From contig NZ_CP081862.1 in the NCBI RefSeq assembly GCF_019797765.1, forward strand, positions 310,001 through 374,000: a stretch of 64,000 bases of DNA, in the 5' to 3' direction. Positions 37,150-45,863 of this stretch are shown here, piece by piece. Under the pieces are notes generated by a model, which was given only the letters and a program-made list of their open reading frames with translations, was not told the DNA's origin and did not search any database. Numbering within the stretch: position 1 is the first letter of the stretch; every line of letters starts with the position of its first letter. This stretch comes from Cellulomonas sp. C5510 (GTDB lineage Bacteria; Actinomycetota; Actinomycetes; Actinomycetales; Cellulomonadaceae). A program made the position numbers and the translations under genes.

Positions 37150-38417
37150 CCGGACGAGCGGCGCCCGCAGCCGTCGACCTGACCGGCCTGGTGGCCGCCG
37201 TCCGGCGACGGCTCGCCGAGACCGGCGACCCGGTGGATCCCGCCGCGGTGGACTCCGCGCTGCGGGACTGCGGGCGCGTCCTCGGCAGCGCCGCGCTCGC
37301 GGAGCTGGGACCCGTGGTGCGCGCCGAGATCCTCGGGGCCGGCGCCCTGCAGCCGCTGCTCGACGACCCCGACGTGACCGACGTGCTCGTCAACGGACCG
37401 GAGCAGGTCTGGGTCGAGCGCCGGGGGCGTCTGGTGCGCGTCCCGGTCTCGCTGGGCGACCCCGGCCGGGTGCGGGAGCTCGCCGTGCGACTCGCCGCGG
37501 CGGGCGGGCAGCGCCTCGACGACGCGCGCCCCGCCGTCGACGCGCGGCTGGCCGACGGGACACGGCTCCACGCGGTGCTGCCCCCGGTCGCGGACGGCTG
37601 CACGCTGCTGTCCCTGCGCACCGTGCGGCACCGGGCGTTCAGCCTCCCGGAGCTGGTCGCGTCCGGGACGGTGGCCGCACCGGTGGGCGAGCTGCTGCAC
37701 CGCCTGGTGCGGGTGCGCGCCAACCTGCTCGTGTCGGGCGCGACGGGAACCGGCAAGACGACGCTGCTGTCGACCCTGCTCTCGCTGGCGGACCACGGCG
37801 AGCGGATCGTGTGCGTCGAGGAGGCCGGCGAGCTCGCACCGCGCCACCCGCACGTGGTCCGTCTGCTCGCCCGCCGTCCGAACGTCGAGCACGCCGGAGG
37901 CGTCGACCTCGCCGACCTCGTCCGTGAGTCGCTGCGCATGCGACCGGACCGTGTGGTGCTGGGGGAGTGCCGGGGCGCCGAGATCCGCGAGGTGCTCAGC
38001 GCCCTCAACACCGGGCACGACGGTGGCTGCACCACCGTGCACGCCAACACGGCGGCGGACGTGCCCGCCCGGCTCGAGGCGCTCGGTGCGTCCGCCGGGC
38101 TGGGGCGCGCCGCCCTCGCCGCCCAGGCCGTCAGCGCCTTCCACGCCGTGGTGCACCTGCGCCGCGACGCGGGCCGGCGCCGGGTCGCGGAGGTCGGGGT
38201 CGTCGAGCGGGAGGGCTCCGAGGGGTTGGTGGTGCGGACCGCGGTCCTCGTCGACCCGGACGGGACCGTCCGCACCGGCCCCGGGTGGGAGGCGCTCGCG
38301 GCGCGCGTGGCCGCCCGGTGGTGGTCGCCGGGGCCGGGCGGGGCGGAGCCGCCGACGCCCCCTCCGGTGCACGCCCGTCCCGAGGACGCCCTGCGTGCGC
38401 GCCGGGGGCCGTCGTGA
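37146..38417 (+). CDS. tadA: TadA/CpaF-type secretion ATPase
   Basis: Hexameric ATPase that powers assembly of the Flp/Tad pilus, 423 residues. DPDVTDVLVNGPEQVWVERRG opens the N-terminal domain, Walker A is GATGTGKTT (198-206), the Asp box is IVCVEEAGELAP, Walker B is RVVLGECRGAE, and the His box is GCTTVHANTAADVPARLEAL. The C-terminal 35 residues are Pro-rich. The GTG start overlaps the ssd stop by four bases, so translation is coupled. Confidence 0.95.
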   Translation: MTGRAAPAAVDLTGLVAAVRRRLAETGDPVDPAAVDSALRDCGRVLGSAALAELGPVVRAEILGAGALQPLLDDPDVTDVLVNGPEQVWVERRGRLVRVPVSLGDPGRVRELAVRLAAAGGQRLDDARPAVDARLADGTRLHAVLPPVADGCTLLSLRTVRHRAFSLPELVASGTVAAPVGELLHRLVRVRANLLVSGATGTGKTTLLSTLLSLADHGERIVCVEEAGELAPRHPHVVRLLARRPNVEHAGGVDLADLVRESLRMRPDRVVLGECRGAEIREVLSALNTGHDGGCTTVHANTAADVPARLEALGASAGLGRAALAAQAVSAFHAVVHLRRDAGRRRVAEVGVVEREGSEGLVVRTAVLVDPDGTVRTGPGWEALAARVAARWWSPGPGGAEPPTPPPVHARPEDALRARRGPS

Positions 38418-39226
38418 TGACGCGGGCCGCGGTGCCCGTCGTCCTGGTGGTCCTCGCGGTGCTCCTCGCGACGACCCCGGCGGGGCGGACGCGCCGCCGT
38501 CTGCGGCCTCGTGCGGGGGCGGTCCCCCGGCGGCCGGACCGACGTTCGGCGCGGTGGCGGGTGCGCGGGACCGGTGACCGCGACCCGTCGGAGGTGCTGG
38601 CCGCGACGGTCGTCGCGGTCGCCGCGGAGCTGCGTGCCGGGCGCTCCCCGGCCGACGCGTGGCGCGTGGGCGCGCACGTCCCCGTCGCGTCGGACGGGGT
38701 CCCGGCGCAGTGGGACCTCCTGGCCGCTGTCGGGGCACCGGGGGCGGGCGGCGTCCGGGCCATCACCCCGCCGCGAGGGCCCGGCCCGCCGGGAACGACC
38801 CGCCCGGGCAGTGCGCGGCTGCCGCGAGGACGTCCGCTCCCGGCGGCGCGGCGCCGGGAGCTCCTGCGCCGGGTCCACGCGCTCCGGGCCGCCACCCGGC
38901 TCGCGGGCGAGCTCGGCGCGCCGCTCGCGGGGGTCCTCGAGGAGTGCGCCCGGTCGATGCAGGCGGACGCGGACGCCGAGACCGAGGTCCGGGGGGCGCT
39001 CGCCGGACCGCAGCACACCGCCCGGCTGCTGACGTGGCTCCCGGCGCTCGGCCTGCTGACCGGGGTCCTGCTCGGCGCCCGACCGCACGCCGTGCTGCTC
39101 GACGGTGGTGCCGGCTCGCTCGCGGCCGGGGCGGGGGTGCTCCTCACGCTCGTGGGGCGGGCGTGGGTGGCCCGGACCGTCGCGGCTGCGCGGGAGCCCG
39201 GCACCGGTGCCGAGGGAGCGCGGTGA
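38417..39226 (+). CDS. tadB: TadB-like inner-membrane assembly protein
   Basis: 269 residues. One hydrophobic segment at the N-terminus (VPVVLVVLAVLLATT), a T2SSF-type cytoplasmic region (EVLAATVVAVAAELRAGRSPADAW; GELGAPLAGVLEECARSMQADADAETEVRGAL), and two C-terminal membrane segments. This matches the shortened TadB of actinobacteria. It shares the TGATG junction with tadA. It forms the inner-membrane platform with TadC. Confidence 0.88.
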   Translation: MTRAAVPVVLVVLAVLLATTPAGRTRRRLRPRAGAVPRRPDRRSARWRVRGTGDRDPSEVLAATVVAVAAELRAGRSPADAWRVGAHVPVASDGVPAQWDLLAAVGAPGAGGVRAITPPRGPGPPGTTRPGSARLPRGRPLPAARRRELLRRVHALRAATRLAGELGAPLAGVLEECARSMQADADAETEVRGALAGPQHTARLLTWLPALGLLTGVLLGARPHAVLLDGGAGSLAAGAGVLLTLVGRAWVARTVAAAREPGTGAEGAR

Positions 39227-39756
39227 CCGAGGTCCTGCTCGCCTCACTGGTCACGGCGGCGTGGCTGCTGGCACGACCGGGCGCACGGCGCGTCTCCGCG
39301 GCCCGCGCGAGCGACCCGGTGACCGTCGAGGTCGAGGTGGACCTCGCGACGACGGTGGACCTCGTCGCGGTCGCCGTCGGGGCCGGTGCCAGCGTCCCGC
39401 ACGCGCTCCGCTCCGTGGGGGCGGCGCTCGGCGGCCGGCGCGGGGACGACCTCGCGCGTGCCGGTGCGGCCATCCTCCTGGGTGCGGCGTGGTCGACGGC
39501 CTGGGCGCACGCCCCGGTCCTCGGGGCGGCACTGGACGGGCTCGGCGCGGCGTGGGCCGGCGGGACCGCCCCCGGACCGGCGCTGCGGACGGCCGCGGAC
39601 GAGCTGCGCCGTCGACGCGCGCGGGCGGCGCACGAGGCGGCGGGACGTCTCGGGGTGCGGCTCGTGCTGCCGCTCGGGCTGTGCTTCCTCCCGGCCTTCG
39701 TGCTCCTGGGGCTGGTCCCGGTGCTGGCGTCCTTCCTGTCACGGCTGCTCGGTTGA
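39223..39756 (+). CDS. tadC: TadC-like inner-membrane assembly protein
   Basis: 177 residues with the T2SSF-type core DLVAVAVGAGASVPHALRSVGAALG and the C-terminal ELRRRRARAAHEAAGRLGVRLVLPLGLCFLPAFVLLGLVPVLAS region, which includes the membrane-spanning end. Shorter than TadC of proteobacteria but typical of this actinobacterial locus. Start overlaps the tadB stop (GTGA). Last gene of the ssd-tadABC unit. Confidence 0.87.
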   Translation: MTEVLLASLVTAAWLLARPGARRVSAARASDPVTVEVEVDLATTVDLVAVAVGAGASVPHALRSVGAALGGRRGDDLARAGAAILLGAAWSTAWAHAPVLGAALDGLGAAWAGGTAPGPALRTAADELRRRRARAAHEAAGRLGVRLVLPLGLCFLPAFVLLGLVPVLASFLSRLLG

Positions 39757-39801
39757 GGCGGCGACGGCGTCCCGTCGTCGGCCGCCGCGGGCGGGGCGTG
39801 A

Positions 39802-39884
39802 GTCCTCCACAGGTGGCGGGGGATCCGGCGGTCCCCAGGGCGGGCGCGAGGGGCGGGCGGGGACGCGGGAGCGCGGACCAGAGT
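39802..39884 (+). promoter_or_regulatory. second copy of the tad two-part motif, before the pilin-like gene
   Basis: GTCCTCCACAGGT (39802-39814), 16 bases, GTCCCCAG (39831-39838), 40 bases, then CAGAGT (39879-39884). Both spacers are identical in length to those before ssd, while their sequences differ. This marks a separate promoter for the DUF4244-tadE-tadG unit under the same control. Confidence 0.6.
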
Positions 39885-39935
39885 CGTGAGCACCCCCGCG
39901 GGCACCGGGCCGGCGGGGAGGACGGGAGGTGCGAC

Positions 39936-40283
39936 ATGGTGCAGGACGGCGGGGGTTCCGGGTCGGGGGCGGTGGACCCGGCAGGCGTGACGGACGGTCC
40001 GGAACGGGGCGCCGTGCACGGGCGACGGTGGGGACGGCGTCGACCGGGGGACCGTCGACCGGGGGACCGTCGACCGGAGGACCAGGGGCCGGGCCGCACG
40101 GCACGGGTCCTCGCTCGGCTGCGGCCGGACGGTCGCCCCGTCGACGCCGGGATGGCCACGGCCGAGTACGCGGTCGTGATGATCGCCGCGGTGGGGTTCG
40201 CCGGTCTGCTGGTGCTCATCCTCAGCAGCGCCGAGGTGCGGGAGGCGCTGCTCTCGCTCGTGCGCGACGCGCTGTCGGTGTGA
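39936..40283 (+). CDS. DUF4244 pilin-like protein
   Basis: 115 residues. The C-terminal GMATAEYAVVMIAAVGFAGLLVLILSS (about 72-98) resembles Flp-type prepilins: a Gly before Met-Ala-Thr-Ala-Glu, with Glu five residues after the possible cleavage point, then a hydrophobic helix. The N-terminal 70 residues are basic and disordered, including three copies of RRPGD from a 15-base DNA repeat. It is the likely structural subunit or pseudopilin of the Tad machine. The ATG at 39936 has a GGGAGG site. The stop is coupled to tadE. Confidence 0.85.
   Translation: MVQDGGGSGSGAVDPAGVTDGPERGAVHGRRWGRRRPGDRRPGDRRPEDQGPGRTARVLARLRPDGRPVDAGMATAEYAVVMIAAVGFAGLLVLILSSAEVREALLSLVRDALSV
40039..40083 (+). repeat. 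three tandem 15-base repeats in the DUF4244 gene
   Basis: GTCGACCGGGGGACC occurs twice exactly and a third time with one change (40039-40053, 40054-40068, 40069-40083). It encodes repeated RPGDR units in the disordered N-terminus, and copy number is likely to vary between strains. Confidence 0.85.
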
Positions 40284-40801
40284 CCGTGCTCCGGCTCCGG
40301 CTCCGGCTCCGGCTCGTGACGAGGACGTGCCGGCGGTGGGTGGTCGCGGGCGCGGCCGGCCCGTCGGGGCATCCCGGTGGCCGGCGCGTCCCCGGTGGCC
40401 GGGGCGTCCCCGGCGGCCCGCCTGTCCCCGACGTGTCCGTCCCCGGGGGCCCGGCGAGGCGGGCCCTTGCCGACCGCGGGTCCGTCACGGCGGAGTTCGC
40501 GGTCCTGCTGCCCGTCGTGGTGCTGCTGCTCGGCGGAGTGGTCGCCGTGACGTCCACGGCCGCCACGCACCTCCGGTGCGCCGACGCCGCCCGCGCGGGC
40601 GCACGGGCCGCGGCGCTCGGCGAGCCGGACGGGGAGGTCGCGGTCGTGGCCCGACGCGTCGCGGGGTCGGGCGCCGCGGTCGCCGTCCGGCGCGACGGCG
40701 GGTGGGTCGAGGTGGTCGTCGAGTCGGGGGTCGGACCGTCGCTGCCGCTCGTCGGGGGGATGACGGTACGAGGGACCGCGACCTCGAGGGCCGAGCCGTG
40801 A
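40280..40801 (+). CDS. tadE: TadE-family protein
   Basis: 173 residues. The TadE signature is GSVTAEFAVLLPVVVLLLGGVVAVTSTAATHLRCADAARAGARAAALG (in part), about 68-115: a pseudopilin-like helix with Glu 72 at the +5-type position and an exported domain. A basic RLRLRLRLVTR N-terminus and Gly/Pro stretch precede it. GTG 40280 overlaps the DUF4244 stop. It is thought to be a minor pseudopilin of the Tad system. Confidence 0.87.
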   Translation: MTVLRLRLRLRLVTRTCRRWVVAGAAGPSGHPGGRRVPGGRGVPGGPPVPDVSVPGGPARRALADRGSVTAEFAVLLPVVVLLLGGVVAVTSTAATHLRCADAARAGARAAALGEPDGEVAVVARRVAGSGAAVAVRRDGGWVEVVVESGVGPSLPLVGGMTVRGTATSRAEP

Positions 40802-41259
40802 TGGGCCCGGGCGCGACGGTCCGGGGAACGGCGCCCCCCGTGGTCGGCGCGGCGGTGCTCCTCGGTGGCCGGCGCGGGGAGCCGCGGGGCGCTCGGTGCG
40901 CGGGCCGCCCGCCTGCCCGTGGGCCTGCTCGCGAGCGCGGGTCGGCGTCGGTGCTCGTCCTCGCCCTCGTGGCCGTCACGGTGGCGCTCGCGACCCTGCT
41001 CGGTCTGCTGGCGTCCGCGCACGCGGCGCGCGGACGTGCGCAGGCCGCGGCCGATCTCGCCGCGCTCGCGGGCGCGCAGCGTGCCCTGGTGGCCGGTGAT
41101 GCGTGCGGGCTCGCGCGCGAGGTGGCCACGCGGAACGGGGCCGGCCTCGACCGGTGCCGTGAGCTCCCCGGGGCGGTGGTCGAGGTCGCAGCCAGCGTGC
41201 CCGGGGTCTGGGGCGTGGCCTCCGCCGCGGCGCGCGCCGGACCGCGGGCCGCGACCTGA
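40801..41259 (+). CDS. TadG-like/Rv3654c-type protein
   Basis: 152 residues. A single hydrophobic segment (SASVLVLALVAVTVALATLLGLLASAHAA region, about 48-75) is preceded by Gly-Ser and followed by RGRAQAAADLAALAGAQRAL, the helix that marks the Tad/Flp helicase-secretion-neighbourhood protein. Two cysteines (ACGLAREVATRNGAGLDRC) may form an extracytoplasmic disulfide. The ATG overlaps the tadE stop. Last gene of the unit. Confidence 0.83.
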   Translation: MGPGATVRGTAPPVVGAAVLLGGRRGEPRGARCAGRPPARGPARERGSASVLVLALVAVTVALATLLGLLASAHAARGRAQAAADLAALAGAQRALVAGDACGLAREVATRNGAGLDRCRELPGAVVEVAASVPGVWGVASAAARAGPRAAT

Positions 41260-41340
41260 CGGGCCCTCACCGGGCGGTGCCGGACCGGTCCGGACCCGGA
41301 CGGGACCCTCGTCGCGGACCCGGCGGACACGCGGCCCTGG

Positions 41341-41361
41341 ACCCTGCCACGGTGTCAGGGT
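41341..41361 (+). promoter_or_regulatory. MerR-type operator
   Basis: ACCCTG, nine bases, CAGGGT forms a nearly perfect 21-base palindrome whose centre (CAC-G-GTG) is also symmetric. It ends 14 bases before the merR ATG. This is the shape of operators bound by drug-sensing MerR proteins, and TGGACC and TGGAGT flank it at a 19-base spacing, the long spacer typical of MerR promoters. Autoregulation is inferred. Confidence 0.6.
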
Positions 41362-41375
41362 GTGGAGTCGTGGAC

Positions 41376-42208
41376 ATGACCCGACCCGAGCCCCGGCTGT
41401 TCAGCATCGGGGAGTTCTCCCGGCTGGCGCGCATCAGCGTGCGGATGCTCCGGCACTACGACGACCACGGCCTGCTCGTCCCGGCCTCCGTCGACCCGTT
41501 CACCGGGTACCGCCGGTACGCACCGGACCAGCTGCGCACCGCGGCACGCATCTGCGCGCTCCGGGACGCGGGGCTCCCGGTCGCGCAGATCGCCCGGCTC
41601 CTGCCGGTGCACGACCAGCCCGACGTCGTGCGGCAGGTGCTCGGCGAGCACCGGGACCGGCTGCTGGCGGACGCCGAGGACGTCCGCCGGCGGATCACCC
41701 GGGTCGACCACCTCCTCGCCACCCTGAAGGAGAGCGCCATGTCCATCGACGTCCGACGCACCACCGTCCCCGCCGCCACGGTCGCGGCCCTGCGGGACGT
41801 GATCCCCACCTACGCCGACGAGGGCCGGCTCTGGGAGCGCCTCATGCCCGCCCTCGGCGCGTCCGGCGCCGTCCCCGCCCCGGACGGAGCCGTGGGCGCC
41901 ACGTTCCACGACGAGGGCTTCCAGGAGCACGACGTCGACGTCGAGATCTGGGTGGAGGTCGCGGCGCCCTTCACCGGCGCGGACGGCGTCCGCTGCGTGG
42001 ACCTGCCCGCGCGCGACGTGGTCGCGGCGACGTTCACGGCCCCTACGACCAGGTCACCGCGGTCACGACCGCGCTCGGGGACTGGATCGCGGAGCACGAC
42101 CTCGAGCTCGCGGGGCCGATGTTCGACATCTACCGGGTCGGGCCGGGGCAGGAGCCCGATCCCTCCCGGTGGGTCACCGAGGTGTGCCAGCCGGTGCGTG
42201 ACCGCTGA
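41376..42208 (+). pseudogene. MerR-family regulator with effector-binding domain, frameshifted
   Basis: An intact MerR DNA-binding half (LFSIGEFSRLARISVRMLRHYDDHGLLVPA, then FTGYRRYAPDQL) is followed by a coiled-coil and a GyrI-like ligand domain (MSIDVRRTTVPAATVAALRD). The frame changes near 42036-42044. Upstream ends VVAATFT, and the natural continuation GPYDQVTAVTTALGDWIAEH appears in the -1 frame and ends at 42208 with VCQPVRDR. Restoring one G in the ACGG-CCCC run joins them. Without it, the frame runs on over 100 nonsense residues to 42404, opposite the helicase gene. It is either a true mutation or a base-call error in a G/C run; the upstream operator is well preserved. Confidence 0.85.
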
Positions 42209-42223
42209 CGGGGCCGGCCGCGG

Positions 42224-44938
42224 TCAGTCCGCCGGCGCGTGCGCCAGCACGGCGTCGAGCAGTCGGACGGCCGCGGCCTTCTCCAGCGGGTTGTTGCCGT
42301 TCCCGCACTTCGGGGACTGCACGCACGCCGGGCAGCCGCTGCGGCACGGGCACGTGGCGATCGCCTCGCGCGTCGCGCGCAGCCACGTCGCGCCCAGGGC
42401 GTAGCCGCGCTCCGCGAACCCGGCGCCCCCGGGGTACGCGTCGTGGACGAACACCGTGGCCTGCTCCGTGTCGGCGTGCAGGGCGGTCGACACCCCACCG
42501 AGGTCCCAGCGGTCGCAGGTGGCGAGCAGCGGGAGCAGGCCGATCGACGCGTGCTCGGCGGCGTGCAGGGCACCGGGCGCCGTCTCGACGGTGATGCCGG
42601 CCTGCTCGAGGACCTCGACCGGCGCCGTCCACCACACGGCGGTGGTCGGCAGCGTCCGGGCGGGCAGGTCCAGCGTCTCCGAGCCCAGCACCTCCATGCC
42701 GGGGATCCGCTTGCGCTGGAAGCCCAGCACCTGGGTGGTGACGTCGACCGCGCCGAGACCCCACGTCACCGGCCCCCAACGCCGCTCCGCGGTGGTCGAC
42801 CGGATCTCGGTGCTCGTGACCCACCGGGCCCACGTCCCGAAGTCGACGTCCCGTCGGTCGACGAGGGCCACGCCGTCGTCGAGGTGCAGCTCCGCGACGA
42901 CGTAGGTCGCGCCCTGGTGGACGTACACGGCTCCCTCGTGGACCGTCGAGTCCGCCGCCGCCGCGTCGACCGTCCCGAGCAGCCGGCCGGTCACCGACTC
43001 GACGACGCGGACGGGGTCACCGCCGGTGCCCCGCAGGTCGGTCAGGCGGGACGCCTGCTCGGCGTGCGTCCAGTACCAGCCGGACGGTCGGCGGCGCAGC
43101 GCCCCGCGGGCCACCAGCACGTCGAGCAGCTCGCGGGTCGCCGGTCCGAACAGGTCGAGCTCCTCCGCCCGGATCGGCGTCTCCGCCGCCGCAGCACACA
43201 GGTGGGGCGCGAGCACGTAGGGGTTCGCCGGGTCGAACACCGTGGCCTCGACGGGGGCGTCCAGCGCCGCCTCGGGGTGGTGCACGAGGAACGTGTCGAG
43301 CGGGTCCTCGCGGGCCACCAGGACGACCAGCCCGTCGGCGCCCGCACGCCCGGCACGCCCGGCCTGCTGCCACAGGGACACGCGCGTGCCCGGCCACCCC
43401 GCGATGACGACCGCGTCCAGACCGGAGATGTCGACGCCGAGCTCCAGGGCGTTCGTCGTCGCGAGAGCGCGCAGCCGACCGGTCCGGATCGCCTCCTCCA
43501 GCTCCCGACGCTCCTCGGGCAGGTAGCCCCCGCGGTACGCCGCGACGGCCCCCGCGAGGCCGGGGTCGACGTCCCGGAGGTGCTCGCGCGTGACCGCTGC
43601 GACGGACTCGGCGGCCCGTCGCGACCGGGTGAACGCGAGCGTGCGGGCTCCGGCGGCGGTGAGGTCGGCGAGCAGGTCGGCGACCTCCGCGGTGGCGGAG
43701 CGGCGCGGCCGCTCGGGGTCCTCCGCGACGAGGTCCTCCCCGGTGCCGAGGGGTCCCGAGCCCTCCGGCGCGGGCCCGACCGAGCCGGCGTCCGGACCAG
43801 GGGCCGGGGCGGTGCCGCGCGCGTCCCCGCCGCGCACCGCCCGGTCCGCCGCCCGCGCGCCGGTGCGAGGACCGCCGCCGGCGTCCCCGTCGTCGTGGTC
43901 CGGGGTGCTGCTCGCGCCGGCCCGGTCCTCGACGCCGCCGGGCCGCGGGGGTCCGGGCACTCCCGCGCGCACGTCACCGGCGGCCCCGCCTCCGTCCCGG
44001 TCGACGTCGACGGGCGGCTCGTCGAGGGGCAGCGCCCACGGGTCGTCCTCGGGCAGGAGCCCGCTCCACGGCCCCTCGGCCGGCGGCACCTCGGCGGGCT
44101 GCCACAGGGCGACGGTCTTGCGCCCCGCGGGGGAGGCGTCGTCCGCGACGGACACGACCTCCTCGGCGGGCACGCCGATGAGCCGCCCGGCGCTCGCGGC
44201 AGGTTCGGCAGTCGTGGCGGACGCGAGCAGGAAGACCGGCTCGGCCCCGTAGACCGCCGCGACCCGACGCAGGCGCCGCAGGACGGCCGCGACGTGGGCC
44301 CCGAACACCCCGCGGAAGGCGTGGCACTCGTCGAGCACGACGTACCGCAGCGACCCGAGCAGCCGGGCCCACCGCCGGTGCTGGGGCAGCAGGGCGAAGT
44401 GCAGGAAGTCCGGGTTGCTGAGCACGACGTCCGCGTGGTCCTGGACCCAGCGGCGCTCCTCGAGGGCGGTGTCGCCGTCACAGGTCGACACCCGCACGTC
44501 CCGCAGGCGCGCCGCGTCCAGCAGCCGGTCGAGCGCGTGCCGCTGGTCGGCCGCGAGGGCCTTCGTCGGGCAGAGGTACAGCACGGAGCCGCGGCGGGTG
44601 ACGGACTCGATGCGCCCCGGGTCGAGGCTGCGGGCGGCCGCCTGGGCGCGGACGGCGGACAGCGACGGCAGCCAGAACGCGAGCGACTTGCCCGACCCGG
44701 TGGACGTGGACAGCACGGTGTGCCGCCCGGACCAGGCCGCCTCGGCCGCCTCCGCCTGGTGCACCCACGGCCGGGCCACGCCGAGCGCCCGGTAGCCGGC
44801 CACCAGGTCCGGGTCGGCCCAGTCCGGCCACGCGGCGGTGCGGCCCTCGCGCGCGGGCAGGTGGCGGACGTGCGTGAGACGGTCCGTCCGCCGGCCTCCG
44901 GCGAGCAGCACGTCGAGCAGCCCGCCGGTGTCCGTCAC
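42224..44938 (-). CDS. DExH helicase with DUF1998 zinc domain (MrfA-like)
   Basis: 904 residues. Walker A STSTGSGKS (77-85), DECH box (203-206), and motif III LASATT. The helicase C-terminal motifs are TLAFTRSRRAAESVA, ATTNALELGVDISGLDAVV and QQAGRAGRAG. The DUF1998 region ends in a five-Cys cluster CPCRSGCPACVQSPKC (863-878). About 285-420 is an acidic, Pro/Gly-rich insert not found in MrfA. It is the counterpart of Rv3649, which also lies beside the tad block. MrfA repairs mitomycin adducts in Bacillus. GTG 44938 with a GGATGGAGG site is chosen over long upstream read-through. Confidence 0.92.
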   Translation of the reverse strand: MTDTGGLLDVLLAGGRRTDRLTHVRHLPAREGRTAAWPDWADPDLVAGYRALGVARPWVHQAEAAEAAWSGRHTVLSTSTGSGKSLAFWLPSLSAVRAQAAARSLDPGRIESVTRRGSVLYLCPTKALAADQRHALDRLLDAARLRDVRVSTCDGDTALEERRWVQDHADVVLSNPDFLHFALLPQHRRWARLLGSLRYVVLDECHAFRGVFGAHVAAVLRRLRRVAAVYGAEPVFLLASATTAEPAASAGRLIGVPAEEVVSVADDASPAGRKTVALWQPAEVPPAEGPWSGLLPEDDPWALPLDEPPVDVDRDGGGAAGDVRAGVPGPPRPGGVEDRAGASSTPDHDDGDAGGGPRTGARAADRAVRGGDARGTAPAPGPDAGSVGPAPEGSGPLGTGEDLVAEDPERPRRSATAEVADLLADLTAAGARTLAFTRSRRAAESVAAVTREHLRDVDPGLAGAVAAYRGGYLPEERRELEEAIRTGRLRALATTNALELGVDISGLDAVVIAGWPGTRVSLWQQAGRAGRAGADGLVVLVAREDPLDTFLVHHPEAALDAPVEATVFDPANPYVLAPHLCAAAAETPIRAEELDLFGPATRELLDVLVARGALRRRPSGWYWTHAEQASRLTDLRGTGGDPVRVVESVTGRLLGTVDAAAADSTVHEGAVYVHQGATYVVAELHLDDGVALVDRRDVDFGTWARWVTSTEIRSTTAERRWGPVTWGLGAVDVTTQVLGFQRKRIPGMEVLGSETLDLPARTLPTTAVWWTAPVEVLEQAGITVETAPGALHAAEHASIGLLPLLATCDRWDLGGVSTALHADTEQATVFVHDAYPGGAGFAERGYALGATWLRATREAIATCPCRSGCPACVQSPKCGNGNNPLEKAAAVRLLDAVLAHAPAD

Positions 44939-45040
44939 GCCTCCATCCTCGCCCTTCCACCGCCCGGACGCGTCCACGCGCTGGGGCCGGGCGACCGGGA
45001 TGCCGGGTCGCCCGGGTGGGCCGCGCGGCAGGATGGGTCC

Positions 45041-45808
45041 GTGCACATCGACCTCAACTGCGACCTGGGCGAAGGGCTCGGGGTCTGGACGCTCGGCGAG
45101 CCGGGGACGGACGACCTGCTCCTCGAGGTCGTCACGAGCGCGAACGTCGCGTGCGGGTTCCACGCCGGCGACCCGGCCATCATGGCCGCGCGCTGCTCGA
45201 CGGCGGCGTCGCGGGGCGTCGCGGTCGGCGCGCACGTGGGCTACCGCGACCTCGTGGGCTTCGGCCGACGGCCGCTCGACGTCCCGCCGGACGTCCTGCT
45301 GCAGGAGGTCGCGTACCAGGTCGGTGCCCTGCAGGCCGTCGCCCGGACCGTCGGTGCGCGGGTCGGGTACGTGAAGCCGCACGGTGCGCTGTACAACCGC
45401 GTCGTCGGCGACGACGTGCAGGCGCTCGCGGTCGCGGCGGCGGTGGCGCAGGTCGACCCGGGGCTGGCCGTCGTGGGGCTGCCCGGGTCGGCGGTGCTGG
45501 TGCGGGCGCGCGAGCTGGGGCTGCGGACGGTCGAGGAGGCCTTCGTCGACCGCGGCTACCGGGCGGACGGGACGCTCGTGCCGCGCGGGCGGCCGGGGGC
45601 GCTGGTGACCGACCCGCAGGAGGCCGCCGCCCGGGCGGTGCGGATGGTCCGGGAGCGACGGGTCGCGAGCGTCGACGGCGGGGACGTCGAGGTCACGGCC
45701 GCGTCGCTGTGCGTGCACTCGGACACCCCGGGCGCGGTCGCGGTCGCGCGGGCGGTGCGCGCGGCCCTGGAGGCGGCGGGGGTCGAGCTGCGGCCGGTTG
45801 CGCCGTGA
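45041..45808 (+). CDS. pxpA: 5-oxoprolinase subunit A (LamB/YcsF family)
   Basis: Part of the ATP-dependent PxpABC 5-oxoprolinase, which opens pyroglutamate to glutamate. 255 residues: HIDLNCDLGEG, ANVACGFHAGDP, GAHVGYRDLVGFGRR, VKPHGALYN and AFVDRGYRADGTLVPR are all conserved. The GTG at 45041 is preceded by CAGGAT at six bases, so it may be leaderless; AGGATGGG is the alternative ribosome site. It is divergent from the helicase and upstream of the B-C fusion. Confidence 0.94.
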   Translation: MHIDLNCDLGEGLGVWTLGEPGTDDLLLEVVTSANVACGFHAGDPAIMAARCSTAASRGVAVGAHVGYRDLVGFGRRPLDVPPDVLLQEVAYQVGALQAVARTVGARVGYVKPHGALYNRVVGDDVQALAVAAAVAQVDPGLAVVGLPGSAVLVRARELGLRTVEEAFVDRGYRADGTLVPRGRPGALVTDPQEAAARAVRMVRERRVASVDGGDVEVTAASLCVHSDTPGAVAVARAVRAALEAAGVELRPVAP

Positions 45809-45863
45809 GGCACGGCAGGCGTCGGGGCCGGGACGGGTCCGCGCTCCCGCGGCGGAGGACGTG

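Noticed and set aside
35145..38738. 1197-codon minus-strand frame opposite tadA and ssd
   Set aside because: A shadow frame: tadA has all ATPase motifs on the other strand.
42209..42404. Continuation of the MerR frame past 42208
   Set aside because: The residues are antisense to the helicase gene and unlike any ligand domain; they result from the frameshift.
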